NCBI GenBank assembly: GCA_023229725.1
Contig: JALNYR010000034.1
Location: 1 to 13,387 of the forward strand
Length of the DNA stretch: 13,387 nt
Reading direction: 5' to 3'
From: Dehalococcoidia bacterium
GTDB lineage: Bacteria; Chloroflexota; Dehalococcoidia; GIF9; AB-539-J10
Shown: positions 6,281-12,477 of the stretch, in pieces
Numbering within the stretch: position 1 is the stretch's first letter
Layout of the letters: each line of letters opens with the position of its first letter
Translations under genes and position numbers: made by a program
Notes under the pieces: model-generated
The model's input: only the letters and a program-made list of their open reading frames with translations
Databases searched by the model: none
Told to the model about the DNA's origin: nothing

Positions 6281-7489
6281 CTACTTCAGTACCTTCGTGA
6301 TGACACCGGCGCCGACGGTCTTGCCGCCCTCACGGACTGCAAAGCGCAGACCTTCTTCCATGACAACCGGCACCAGAGTCTTGATCTGCATGCTCGTCAG
6401 GCTATCGCCGGGCATCGCCATCTCAACGCCCTCGGGCAGGATGATTTCACCGGTAACGTCCGTCGTGTGGATGAAGAACTGCGGCTTGTAGCCGGTGAAG
6501 AACGGAGTGTGACGACCGCCCTCTTCGCGCTTGAGGATGTAGATCTCGGCCTGGGCCTCGGTGTGAGGTGTCACGCTTCCGGGCTTGGCCATAACCTGGC
6601 CGCGTTCGATGTCTTCCCTGTCGATGCCGCGCAACAGAACGCCGACGGCGTCGCCGGCTTCGGTGCTGGTCAGCGTCTTGTGGAACATCTCCATGCTGAC
6701 GGCAACGGACTTCTTGGTAGGCTTGATGCCGACGACCTCAACTTCCTCACCGGCCTTCAGCACGCCGCGCTCGACACGACCGGTGGCCACCGTGCCACGC
6801 CCCTTGATACTGAAGACGTCCTCAATGGGCATCAGGAACGGCTTGTCCTTCTGGCGCACGGGCGTCGGAATGTAGCTGTCCATGGCGTCCACGAGGTTCC
6901 AGATCTTGCCACACCACTCGCACTCGCGTTTGCCGCACCCGCACTCAAGCGCTTTGAGCGCGCTGACGTGCACAACAGGCAGAGTGTCGCCCGGGAAGCC
7001 GTTGGCCTTGAGGATGTCGCGAACCTCGACCTCGACGAGTTCAAGCAGTTCCTTGTCCTCCATGAGATCGACCTTGTTCAGGGCGACGAGCATGGCAGGC
7101 ACTTCCACCTGGTGGGCCAAAAGGATGTGCTCTCTGGTCTGGGGCATCGGACCGTCATCGGCCGCAACCACCAGCACGGCACCGTCCATCTGGGCCGCTC
7201 CGGTAATCATGTTCTTGATGTAGTCAGCGTGTCCGGGGCAGTCAACGTGGCAGTAGTGACGCTTGGCCGTCTCGTACTCCAGGTGAGAGATGGCGATGGT
7301 CACGCCACGCGCCTTCTCTTCCGGAGCGTTGTCGATCTGGTCGAACGCCCGGAACTCGTTGTATCCGGCGCCTGACTTCGACAGAACAAGCGTGATTGCC
7401 GCGGTCAGCGTCGTCTTGCCGTGGTCGACGTGACCGATTGTGCCGACGTTGCAGTGTTCCTTAGTCCGTTCAAAGGTTCGCTTTGCCAT
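6281..7489 (-). CDS. tuf: Elongation factor Tu with a cysteine-bearing insert
   Basis: GTPase delivering aminoacyl-tRNA to the ribosomal A site. 402 residues. G domain: G1 GHVDHGKT (19-26), switch I ending RGVTI (61-65), G3 DCPGHADY (83-90), G4 NKVD (138-141), G5 SALK (176-179); domains 2 and 3 follow and are complete (IKGRGTVATGRVERG; end GAGVITKVLK). Odd: directly after SALKALE, where common EF-Tu reads a short GDAxWxxKI, this protein has about five extra residues and four Cys (C183, C185, C190, C193), a possible metal-binding knuckle. AAGGAGGT lies 9 nt before the ATG. It is 30 bp downstream of tRNA-Thr(GGT) and shares the tRNA promoter, as in the classical tRNA-tufB unit. Confidence 0.98.
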   Translation of the reverse strand: MAKRTFERTKEHCNVGTIGHVDHGKTTLTAAITLVLSKSGAGYNEFRAFDQIDNAPEEKARGVTIAISHLEYETAKRHYCHVDCPGHADYIKNMITGAAQMDGAVLVVAADDGPMPQTREHILLAHQVEVPAMLVALNKVDLMEDKELLELVEVEVRDILKANGFPGDTLPVVHVSALKALECGCGKRECEWCGKIWNLVDAMDSYIPTPVRQKDKPFLMPIEDVFSIKGRGTVATGRVERGVLKAGEEVEVVGIKPTKKSVAVSMEMFHKTLTSTEAGDAVGVLLRGIDREDIERGQVMAKPGSVTPHTEAQAEIYILKREEGGRHTPFFTGYKPQFFIHTTDVTGEIILPEGVEMAMPGDSLTSMQIKTLVPVVMEEGLRFAVREGGKTVGAGVITKVLK

Positions 7490-7519
7490 TTTGCCGTAAC
7501 CTCCTTAACTACCTGAGAA

Positions 7520-7592
7520 AGCCCACAATCAGATTCGAACTGATGACCCCGTTCTTACCAAGAACGTGCTCTACCGACTGAGCTATGTGGGC
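7520..7592 (-). tRNA. tRNA-Thr(GGT)
   Basis: A complete cloverleaf: acceptor GCCCACA/TGTGGGC, D arm GCTC/GAGC, anticodon loop TTGGTAA (anticodon GGT), T arm ATCAG-TTCGAAT-CTGAT. The discriminator base is T. No encoded CCA. It lies immediately upstream of tuf. Confidence 0.96.
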
Positions 7593-7608
7593 CTGTTGCA
7601 GTCCGCTG

Positions 7609-7695
7609 TGGTGGAGAGGGCAGGATTCGAACCTGCGAAGCCCAACGGGCGGCAATTTTACAGACTGCTCCGATTAACCACTCCGGCACCTCTCC
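7609..7695 (-). tRNA. tRNA-Tyr(GTA)
   Basis: A class II tRNA: acceptor GGAGAGG/CCTCTCC, anticodon stem GCAGT/ATTGC around loop CTGTAAA (GTA), long variable arm CGCCC-GTT-GGGC, T arm GCAGG-TTCGAAT-CCTGC. Discriminator A; CCA is encoded (minus strand 7611-7609). Confidence 0.96.
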
Positions 7696-7738
7696 CAAGT
7701 GCAGTAGTCTACCACAAGCTACAGTGGCAAGTCTACGT

Positions 7739-7811
7739 AGCCCGAGAGGGGATTCGAACCCACCAACCTACCGATTACAAATCGGTTGCGCTACCATTGC
7801 GCCACTCGGGC
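7739..7811 (-). tRNA. tRNA-Thr(TGT), T stem with an extra base
   Basis: Acceptor GCCCGAG/CTCGGGC, D stem GCGC/GCGC, anticodon stem ACCGA/TCGGT with loop TTTGTAA (TGT). The T arm reads GGTGGG-TTCGAAT-CCCCT: it pairs fully only if one T (plus-strand position 7762) is bulged out, otherwise there is a T/C mismatch and a six-base variable loop. No encoded CCA; discriminator T. It is the first gene after the strong promoter. Confidence 0.9.
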
Positions 7812-7827
7812 AACGATGAACCCGTGA

Positions 7828-7857
7828 AGTATAGGCGGTTCGTACGGCGACTGTCAA
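7828..7857 (-). promoter_or_regulatory. Strong sigma-70-type promoter of the tRNA-tuf-rpl operon
   Basis: Minus strand: perfect -35 TTGACA (7857-7852), 18-bp spacer, -10 TATACT (7833-7828). The predicted start near 7821 is about 10 nt before tRNA-Thr(TGT). It is the best promoter in the window and fits a highly expressed translation operon. Confidence 0.8.
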
Positions 7858-7941
7858 AGGTCCGTACGTGACGAGACAACATCGCCGGGCAAACTCGCCG
7901 ACTGACCTGGAGCGGCCCCGCCCTCGGCTTGCCGGACCCGA

Positions 7942-8748
7942 CTACTTCTCCGCCTGTTCGAGAGCGTCCTCATTGTCGGGCGTCAGGTCGATATCGTAAA
8001 AGTCGCTGTCCGCATCCGGCAGCAGCATCAGGAAATCGCGTGTGACATCCACGGACGCATCGGCCTTCGAGATCGTCAACGACAGCACGTGCCCCCCGGC
8101 CCTCCCGTCCTCCGTCAGGAAATGCAGATGGTAGCCAGGCACGTTCACGCCTGCGACGTACGCCGGGCAACGAAAACCAACCACCGTGCCGCTGACGTCA
8201 GTGAAGTCAAAGATGTTCTGCTTCGCCGTCACCTCGGTCAGGGGCGGATACGGCTTCTTCTGTGCAGGGACGCTCCTCGTGACCATGGACGCGAAGGCAC
8301 CGTCGATCCGAATGCCGTAGAAGGTATTGAGAGTATCCAACCTCGAGTCGAGGAACGACTCCACGCCGGCGAGGTCCAGTCCTTCCGGCAGGGTGTACTC
8401 AAGGTCCCGGTTGAAGAACGTGACGGCGGCGAAGGGTGTCTGCGCATCGTCTGATACCTGTCGGGCAACGCCATCCGCGCTCACCTGGAAGAACCGACCG
8501 TCGAACGCCAGCATTTCGCCATCCAGTGCGGCGAGTGTACCGATACCGAAGTCGCCGTGGGTTCTCAGCGTCTCAAACGTCATCACGCCGTCGTAAACGC
8601 CCTGCAGCAATGCGTCGATGGTAGACACCTGCGTCAGAGTGTCGGAGTCGTCGCGTGCACTCCAGCCCGCTGTGCAGGCAGCCGGAGTCAGGAGGAACAA
8701 CAGCGCCAGGGACATCACGCCGCAGGCAATCCCAGTTGGCATTCTCAT
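7942..8748 (-). CDS. Alpha-acetolactate decarboxylase, exported form
   Basis: Converts 2-acetolactate to acetoin and CO2. The match spans most of the 268 residues: TLTQVSTIDALLQGVYDG (37-54), HGDFGIGTLAALDGEML (64-80; Glu78 matches the active-site Glu of this family), and YHLHFLTEDGRAGGHVL (206-222) with the zinc ligands His207, His209 and His220. An N-terminal hydrophobic segment (8-24, LALLFLLTPAAC) looks like a signal peptide; Cys25 could make it a lipoprotein, though the lipobox is imperfect (Pro at -3). The start ATG has GAGG 6 nt upstream. No acetolactate synthase is adjacent. It is co-directional with the tRNA-tuf operon 130 bp downstream, without an obvious terminator between. The family is confident; an extracytoplasmic location is inferred. 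Confidence 0.9.
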   Translation of the reverse strand: MRMPTGIACGVMSLALLFLLTPAACTAGWSARDDSDTLTQVSTIDALLQGVYDGVMTFETLRTHGDFGIGTLAALDGEMLAFDGRFFQVSADGVARQVSDDAQTPFAAVTFFNRDLEYTLPEGLDLAGVESFLDSRLDTLNTFYGIRIDGAFASMVTRSVPAQKKPYPPLTEVTAKQNIFDFTDVSGTVVGFRCPAYVAGVNVPGYHLHFLTEDGRAGGHVLSLTISKADASVDVTRDFLMLLPDADSDFYDIDLTPDNEDALEQAEK

Positions 8749-8812
8749 CGCAGCCTCGCAGTCCGATTGCAGCCGCTCACCGCGGACAACTGCCTTTACG
8801 ACAGAAGGCAGG

Positions 8813-8821
8813 ATAGTAGCA
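8813..8821 (-). promoter_or_regulatory. Extended -10 promoter candidate for the acetolactate decarboxylase gene
   Basis: TGCTACTAT on the minus strand, 65 bp before the start codon. No -35. The predicted transcript start falls inside the 8790-8811 stem-loop, so that stem cannot fully form in the RNA and may instead act at DNA level. Confidence 0.35.
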
Positions 8822-8967
8822 CGGCAGCAGTTCGATTGGCGATTCCGTGTGAGTCAGACTCGTGGCTGCTCGACATCTCCATCGTTTGCACGTTGCAGCC
8901 GGTTCGCCGCGGCGGCTTCGGGTCAAGGCGCAACGACGACTGCTGCGCGCCGGTCCACGCAGAGAGC

Positions 8968-8996
8968 TTGAATTGATTCGAGGCTGCCGGTGTACT
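8968..8996 (+). promoter_or_regulatory. Candidate promoter for the iron alcohol dehydrogenase gene
   Basis: TTGAAT (8968-8973), 17-bp spacer, TGTACT (8991-8996), each 4/6 to consensus, 43 bp before the ATG. Confidence 0.35.
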
Positions 8997-9039
8997 ACCA
9001 TCTTCAGCGTCGCTCGTGCGTTTCTGAGGAGGTGCTGTT

Positions 9040-10194
9040 ATGGCGACCACGGTATTCCAGACTCCCATCAAGCTAGTGTTCGGGGCGGGCGCGGTGGCCA
9101 AAGCCGGAGAGGAAGCTGCTCTGCTGGGAAAGCGCGCTCTCATCGTCGTCGGGGGCTCCAGCGCAAAGAAGACCGGGCTGCTTGACAGGATTTCCGCGGA
9201 CTTGAAGACCCACGGCGTGGATGTCTCGGTGTACGAAGGCATCACGCCCAATCCTCGCGCTTCCGACGTCGATGCCGGGGCAAAGACCGCGGCCACAAAG
9301 AAGATCGACCTCATCATAGGCCTGGGTGGTGGCAGCGTCATGGACGCCTCCAAGGCGCTCAGGCTCGCCTACTCGAGCGGTCGCCCCGTGTTCGACTTCT
9401 ACACGGGCGCAGCCGACGCCAAGTTGGTCACCGCGAAGGCGGCTCTCATGCTGATTCCCACGATGGCTGCGACAGGCTCGGAATTCAACAACTGGGCGGT
9501 CGTCACTGACTGGCAGGTGCATGAGAAGCGGGCGATCGGCGTTCCCATCTATTACCCCTCGACGTCAATTGTCGACCCGGCGCTCACCCTCACCATGCCG
9601 GTGGGGCAAGTAGCGAAGGGCGGAGTCGACATCTTCCTCCACGTCATGGAGAACTACATCACGCATGAGGGCAACGCTCCGATGGCGGATGCGATACGTG
9701 AGGCCATCATGAAGGTAGCAGTCGACTGGCTGCCGGTTTCCCTCAAGAACCTGCAGGACGTGGATGCGAGGACCAACCTGAGTTGGGCGAGCACGCTCGC
9801 CTGTTCCCAGACCATCACGCTGGGCGGTGGAGCCGGGTATCGCCCCATCCACCTGATTGAGCATCCCATCAGTGGCTACTTCGATGTCGCGCACGGTGAC
9901 GGCTTGTCCGCTCTGCTTCCGGCGTGGCTCCGACAGAACATGGCAGTCCGCGGCGCACGCATCACCAAGATGGCGAAGAACGTGTTCGGCACCGGCGGCG
10001 ACCCGGTAGGCGCAGTCGAGGCGTGGCTGTTGGCGGTCGGCATGAAAGTCAAGCTGTGCAAGCTCGGCGTCAAAGAGGACAAATTCGAGGCCATGGCTCA
10101 GACGGCTCTGGACACATCCCGGGGCTTGCTGGCCAAGGACCCCGTGCACAACTCGGTCGCAACCATCACCGCGCTCTATCGTGCGGCCCTGTAG
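9040..10194 (+). CDS. Iron-containing (group III) alcohol dehydrogenase
   Basis: NAD(P)-dependent, metal-dependent alcohol/aldehyde oxidoreductase of the Fe-ADH family (butanol dehydrogenase/YqhD-like by overall look). 384 residues, the normal length. The Rossmann-like half begins KLVFGAGAV and carries the GGGSxxDxxK motif (96-105, GGGSVMDASK). The C-terminal helical half holds the metal ligands Asp197 and His201 (GGVDIFLH), His271 and His285, with the conserved His275 between (HLIEHP ... DVAHGDG). All expected ligands are present, so it should be active; the substrate cannot be read from sequence. AGGAGGT lies 6 nt before the ATG. It is divergent from the acetolactate decarboxylase gene, so a shared role in acetoin or fermentation-product handling is possible but unproven. 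Confidence 0.93.
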   Translation: MATTVFQTPIKLVFGAGAVAKAGEEAALLGKRALIVVGGSSAKKTGLLDRISADLKTHGVDVSVYEGITPNPRASDVDAGAKTAATKKIDLIIGLGGGSVMDASKALRLAYSSGRPVFDFYTGAADAKLVTAKAALMLIPTMAATGSEFNNWAVVTDWQVHEKRAIGVPIYYPSTSIVDPALTLTMPVGQVAKGGVDIFLHVMENYITHEGNAPMADAIREAIMKVAVDWLPVSLKNLQDVDARTNLSWASTLACSQTITLGGGAGYRPIHLIEHPISGYFDVAHGDGLSALLPAWLRQNMAVRGARITKMAKNVFGTGGDPVGAVEAWLLAVGMKVKLCKLGVKEDKFEAMAQTALDTSRGLLAKDPVHNSVATITALYRAAL

Positions 10195-10225
10195 TCACTG
10201 CGGGTCTCTGAACTCCTCGCTCTTC

Positions 10226-10251
10226 TCGGGGAGGGTGGCCACCCTCCCCGA
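10226..10251. terminator. Perfect palindromic terminator after the alcohol dehydrogenase gene
   Basis: A 13-bp perfect inverted repeat with no formal spacer (arm TCGGGGAGGGTGG; GGCC would form the loop), 31 bp after the ADH stop and 35 bp before the end of the convergent hydrolase gene. It is followed on + by TTGTCTC, not a full U tract. Being a palindrome it can serve both strands. Confidence 0.75.
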
Positions 10252-10286
10252 TTGTCTCGGACGTGGTCACTTTGCTGTCGTTGCCG

Positions 10287-11108
10287 TCACGCCGCGTACA
10301 TCAGGAGCCAGTCACGCAACGCGGCGAAGAACTCGTCGCGGGCGTGCCGCTCCAACCAGGGATAGTGGCCGCACCGGAGCAACTCGAGGTACTGCAATTG
10401 CGGCAACACGGACGCGAGAGTGTCGCGAATCATGCCTCCGGGGTGTGGGTCGCAGTCGCCGTGCACCATCAGGACCGGCGCAGTAATACGCGAGAACTCG
10501 GCAGGGTAGACGCCCGCGCGTTGCAGCCTCAGCATGTCCCGCCAGCTGTCAAGCCGGCCGCGGGCATCGTACTCGACGGTCTCATCCTGGTGCGGCAGCA
10601 ACTCGCAGGAGTACAGCGATTCGAGTATCCTCCCCGTGACGCAGAGCCGCACGTCGGGGTCCGTGATGCGTCGCGCGACCTCCTCCAGCCGCCTCTCGAT
10701 TGCCTCTGCCGCGCGTTCTCTGACCGTCGCCTGCAGACGGGTTCGTGACCGCGGGTCGAAAGTGCCACAGCCAATCAGAGCGAGTGCCTTCGGGCGTTCC
10801 GGGTGCTCCGCAGCATATGCGAGAGCCAGCATGGCCCCCCACGAGTGCCCGACGAGGAGCGGCGGCTCATCACCGCAGACGGAATCCAGGACCGACTGGA
10901 GGTCCTGGACATGCCGTGCAACGCTCAAAGGCATCTCCTCACGCCGGCGTTGAAACGGCTCGGCAACGCGGAACACGTCGCTCAGCCCTCGAGCCACAGG
11001 CGCCATGTACCCGGCCGCGCCGGGTCCGCCGTGCAGAACCACGACGTGTGCCCCGTGTGTACCGTAGTGCCGGATTGCGAGCGGACACTCCCCCGTCGTG
11101 TCAGGCAT
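10287..11108 (-). CDS. Alpha/beta hydrolase, proline iminopeptidase-like
   Basis: A 273-residue serine hydrolase of the S33-like group. Seen: HGGPG (26-30), the oxyanion-hole motif typical of proline iminopeptidases; nucleophile elbow GHSWGAM (Ser89); likely acid Asp220 in HGDCDP; catalytic His248 in RCGHYPWLE. The frame is open much further upstream, but that part is antisense-like sequence overlapping the YdeI gene. The ATG at 11108 is chosen because it has ACGAGG 5 nt upstream and the fold begins there. Its start overlaps the YdeI-family stop by 8 nt (ATGCCTGA), which argues for coupled translation. Substrate is unknown: it could be a peptidase, an esterase or another small-molecule hydrolase. 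Confidence 0.87.
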   Translation of the reverse strand: MPDTTGECPLAIRHYGTHGAHVVVLHGGPGAAGYMAPVARGLSDVFRVAEPFQRRREEMPLSVARHVQDLQSVLDSVCGDEPPLLVGHSWGAMLALAYAAEHPERPKALALIGCGTFDPRSRTRLQATVRERAAEAIERRLEEVARRITDPDVRLCVTGRILESLYSCELLPHQDETVEYDARGRLDSWRDMLRLQRAGVYPAEFSRITAPVLMVHGDCDPHPGGMIRDTLASVLPQLQYLELLRCGHYPWLERHARDEFFAALRDWLLMYAA

Positions 11109-11832
11109 CTCGGCCTCGTTCCGAGGAGGGACGTGACCGTCGTGGCTCCAGCCTGGCTTCGCGCGTTGTAAGAGCGTCAGCGGCGGCACTCGGCGTCCCC
11201 GGTTCGCAATGCGTCTGCACGTCAGTCGCCTGTTCGGAGCGAGGCGGACCTCCAATCCTGCGATTTGCGGCCGCTGCAGCGACGGCGGTCTGGATGCGGT
11301 TGAGACGAGTCCCGGGGCGTTTCGCGCTGCGGATCCAGTACAGGACACCGCGCCTGTACGACGCCGCTGAGGCACTCCAGTTGGCGCGAGCATTCTCGCA
11401 GGCGTCGAGAGATGCGGCCAGGTCTTCCGGCTCCGCGAGGTTGTCAATCTCGTCCAGGGAATCCCACGTCCCCGTGTGCCTGGCGATGTCGACCATCTCC
11501 AGGCCCCGTGGCTGCATCAGCCCCAGCTCCGCGAGTTTGCGGACGCGTTCTCTGTTGGTCTTCGACCATTCGCTCGTGGGACTGCGCGGCGTGCACAGCA
11601 GCATCGTCTGCGTCTCGTCCAGCTTGATGAGCTTGCTGTCGATCCAACCGAAGCTGATGAGCTCCTCGACGATGTCATCGAATCCGGGGCGGGGTTTACC
11701 TGTCTCCTTCCGGAAGGTCACCAGCCACATGCCGGGCGATGTCAGGTGGTTCGTCGCCAGCCAATCGTGCAGCTGTCCACGGGTCGCCACGTGGACCCGT
11801 TCCAGGCTGTCGACTCGCCGTGACTGCGACAT
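11101..11832 (-). CDS. YdeI/OmpD-associated (OmdA) family protein
   Basis: 243 residues. Residues 20-192 match the YdeI pattern: LHDWLATNHLTSPGMWLVTF (21-40), the conserved FGWIDS (61-66), CTPRSPTSEWSKTNRERV (80-97) and a basic C-terminal helix TRLNRIQTAVAAAAANRR (175-192). Members have been linked to bacteriocin or antimicrobial-peptide resistance in enterobacteria, but the biochemical role is unknown. The family normally ends soon after that helix. Here about 50 further residues follow, rich in Arg/Ser/Glu/Pro and without a domain, and they run into the overlap with the hydrolase gene. This may be a readthrough-type tail from a lost or frameshifted stop. GAGGA lies about 9 nt before the ATG. 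Confidence 0.85.
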   Translation of the reverse strand: MSQSRRVDSLERVHVATRGQLHDWLATNHLTSPGMWLVTFRKETGKPRPGFDDIVEELISFGWIDSKLIKLDETQTMLLCTPRSPTSEWSKTNRERVRKLAELGLMQPRGLEMVDIARHTGTWDSLDEIDNLAEPEDLAASLDACENARANWSASAASYRRGVLYWIRSAKRPGTRLNRIQTAVAAAAANRRIGGPPRSEQATDVQTHCEPGTPSAAADALTTREARLEPRRSRPSSERGRDA

Positions 11833-11880
11833 CTCGTCTGGTCCTCACGAGTGTGCTGCGCGAGACTCGCCGGACACTGG

Positions 11881-11903
11881 TCGACGCCTCCCCGCGGCGT
11901 CGA
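11881..11903. other. Stem-loop in the 5' leader of the YdeI-hydrolase unit
   Basis: TCGACGCC/GGCGTCGA, a perfect 8-bp stem with a 7-nt loop, about 50 nt before the YdeI start and inside its predicted 5' leader. No U tract follows in either direction. Its role is unknown: operator, leader structure or chance. Confidence 0.4.
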
Positions 11904-11931
11904 ATAGAACGTGGAGGAACCACTCTGGAGG

Positions 11932-11960
11932 ATTCTATCGCGGGGAACTCTCCTGGACAA
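11932..11960 (-). promoter_or_regulatory. Candidate promoter of the YdeI-hydrolase unit
   Basis: Minus strand: TTGTCC (11960-11955), 17-bp spacer, TAGAAT (11937-11932). It would give a leader of about 90 nt containing the 11881-11903 stem-loop. Confidence 0.4.
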
Positions 11961-12061
11961 TGACAGCCCGGGATGCCACTCGACCTCATCACTGATGCGG
12001 TGTGTCGATCACAAGGGCGGACGCGTCATGTGGAAGTCGCAGAGAGATGTTCAAGCAGGAT

Positions 12062-12136
12062 TGGCTCCGCAGGTAGGATTCGAACCTACAACCAGACGGT
12101 TAACAGCCGCCTGCTCTACCGTTGAGCTACTGCGGA
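12062..12136 (-). tRNA. tRNA-Asn(GTT)
   Basis: Acceptor TCCGCAG/CTGCGGA, D arm GCTC/GAGC, anticodon stem GGCGG/CCGTC with loop CTGTTAA (GTT), T arm GTAGG-TTCGAAT-CCTAC. Discriminator G; CCA is encoded. Confidence 0.96.
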
Positions 12137-12153
12137 AAGCGAACGCGGCGCAT

Positions 12154-12162
12154 ATTGTAGCA
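12154..12162 (-). promoter_or_regulatory. Extended -10 promoter for tRNA-Asn
   Basis: TGCTACAAT on the minus strand, 17 bp before the tRNA 5' end, giving a start about 10 nt ahead of the gene. No recognisable -35. Confidence 0.5.
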
Positions 12163-12225
12163 TGATGTTGGGTTCATCCGCATCGTACGCCGGTGAAGGT
12201 TGTGGATTCGCGGGGAGGGAGTCAA

Positions 12226-12296
12226 TTGCCGGACCTGGATTCGAACCAGGGCTAAGGGATCCAAAGTCCCCTGTGCTACCGCTACACCATCCGGCA
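12226..12296 (-). tRNA. tRNA-Gln(TTG)
   Basis: Acceptor TGCCGGA/TCCGGCA, anticodon stem GGGGA/TCCCT with loop CTTTGGA (TTG), T arm CCTGG-TTCGAAT-CCAGG. Discriminator A, no encoded CCA. It follows tRNA-Leu by 12 bp, so they are probably cotranscribed. Confidence 0.95.
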
Positions 12297-12308
12297 GTGG
12301 GGGTTGCG

Positions 12309-12393
12309 TGCCGAAGGTCGGACTCGAACCGACACGGAGGTTACCCTCCAACAGTTTTTGAGACTGTCGCGTCTACCATTCCGCCACTCCGGC
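12309..12393 (-). tRNA. tRNA-Leu(CAA)
   Basis: A class II tRNA: acceptor GCCGGAG/CTTCGGC (one G-U pair), anticodon stem ACAGT/ACTGT with loop CTCAAAA (CAA), variable arm GGAGG-GTAA-CCTCC, T arm GTCGG-TTCGAGT-CCGAC. Discriminator A, no encoded CCA. Confidence 0.95.
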
Positions 12394-12462
12394 CCCGAAC
12401 CAGAGGACTGCGAACGCGCCCGAGGCATCGCACGGCACCCAGCACGAGGCAACCGCGCGAAG

Positions 12463-12471
12463 ATTCTAGCA
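12463..12471 (-). promoter_or_regulatory. Extended -10 promoter candidate for tRNA-Leu/tRNA-Gln
   Basis: TGCTAGAAT on the minus strand, 70 bp before tRNA-Leu and just past the stop of the GYD-domain gene. No -35. Confidence 0.35.
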
Positions 12472-12477
12472 CACCGG

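Larger units (their letters stand above)
8749..9039. other. Divergent intergenic region between decarboxylase and alcohol dehydrogenase genes
   Basis: It carries candidate promoters for both neighbours and a 7-bp stem-loop (CTGCCTT/AAGGCAG, 8790-8796 with 8805-8811). The remaining about 150 bases (8822-8967) show no gene or clear repeat. Confidence 0.45.

Noticed and set aside
6047..7375. 442-codon open frame on + across tuf, rpmG and secE
   Set aside because: It is antisense to unmistakable EF-Tu, L33 and SecE and has no family motifs; long antisense frames are common at high G+C.
11109..11447. 113-codon N-terminal extension of the hydrolase frame
   Set aside because: It lies wholly within the YdeI gene in another frame, and the hydrolase fold begins at the ATG at 11108, which has its own binding site.
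10745..11995. 416-codon open frame on +
   Set aside because: It overlaps the alpha/beta hydrolase and YdeI genes antisense; Arg/Ser/Pro-rich with no domain pattern.
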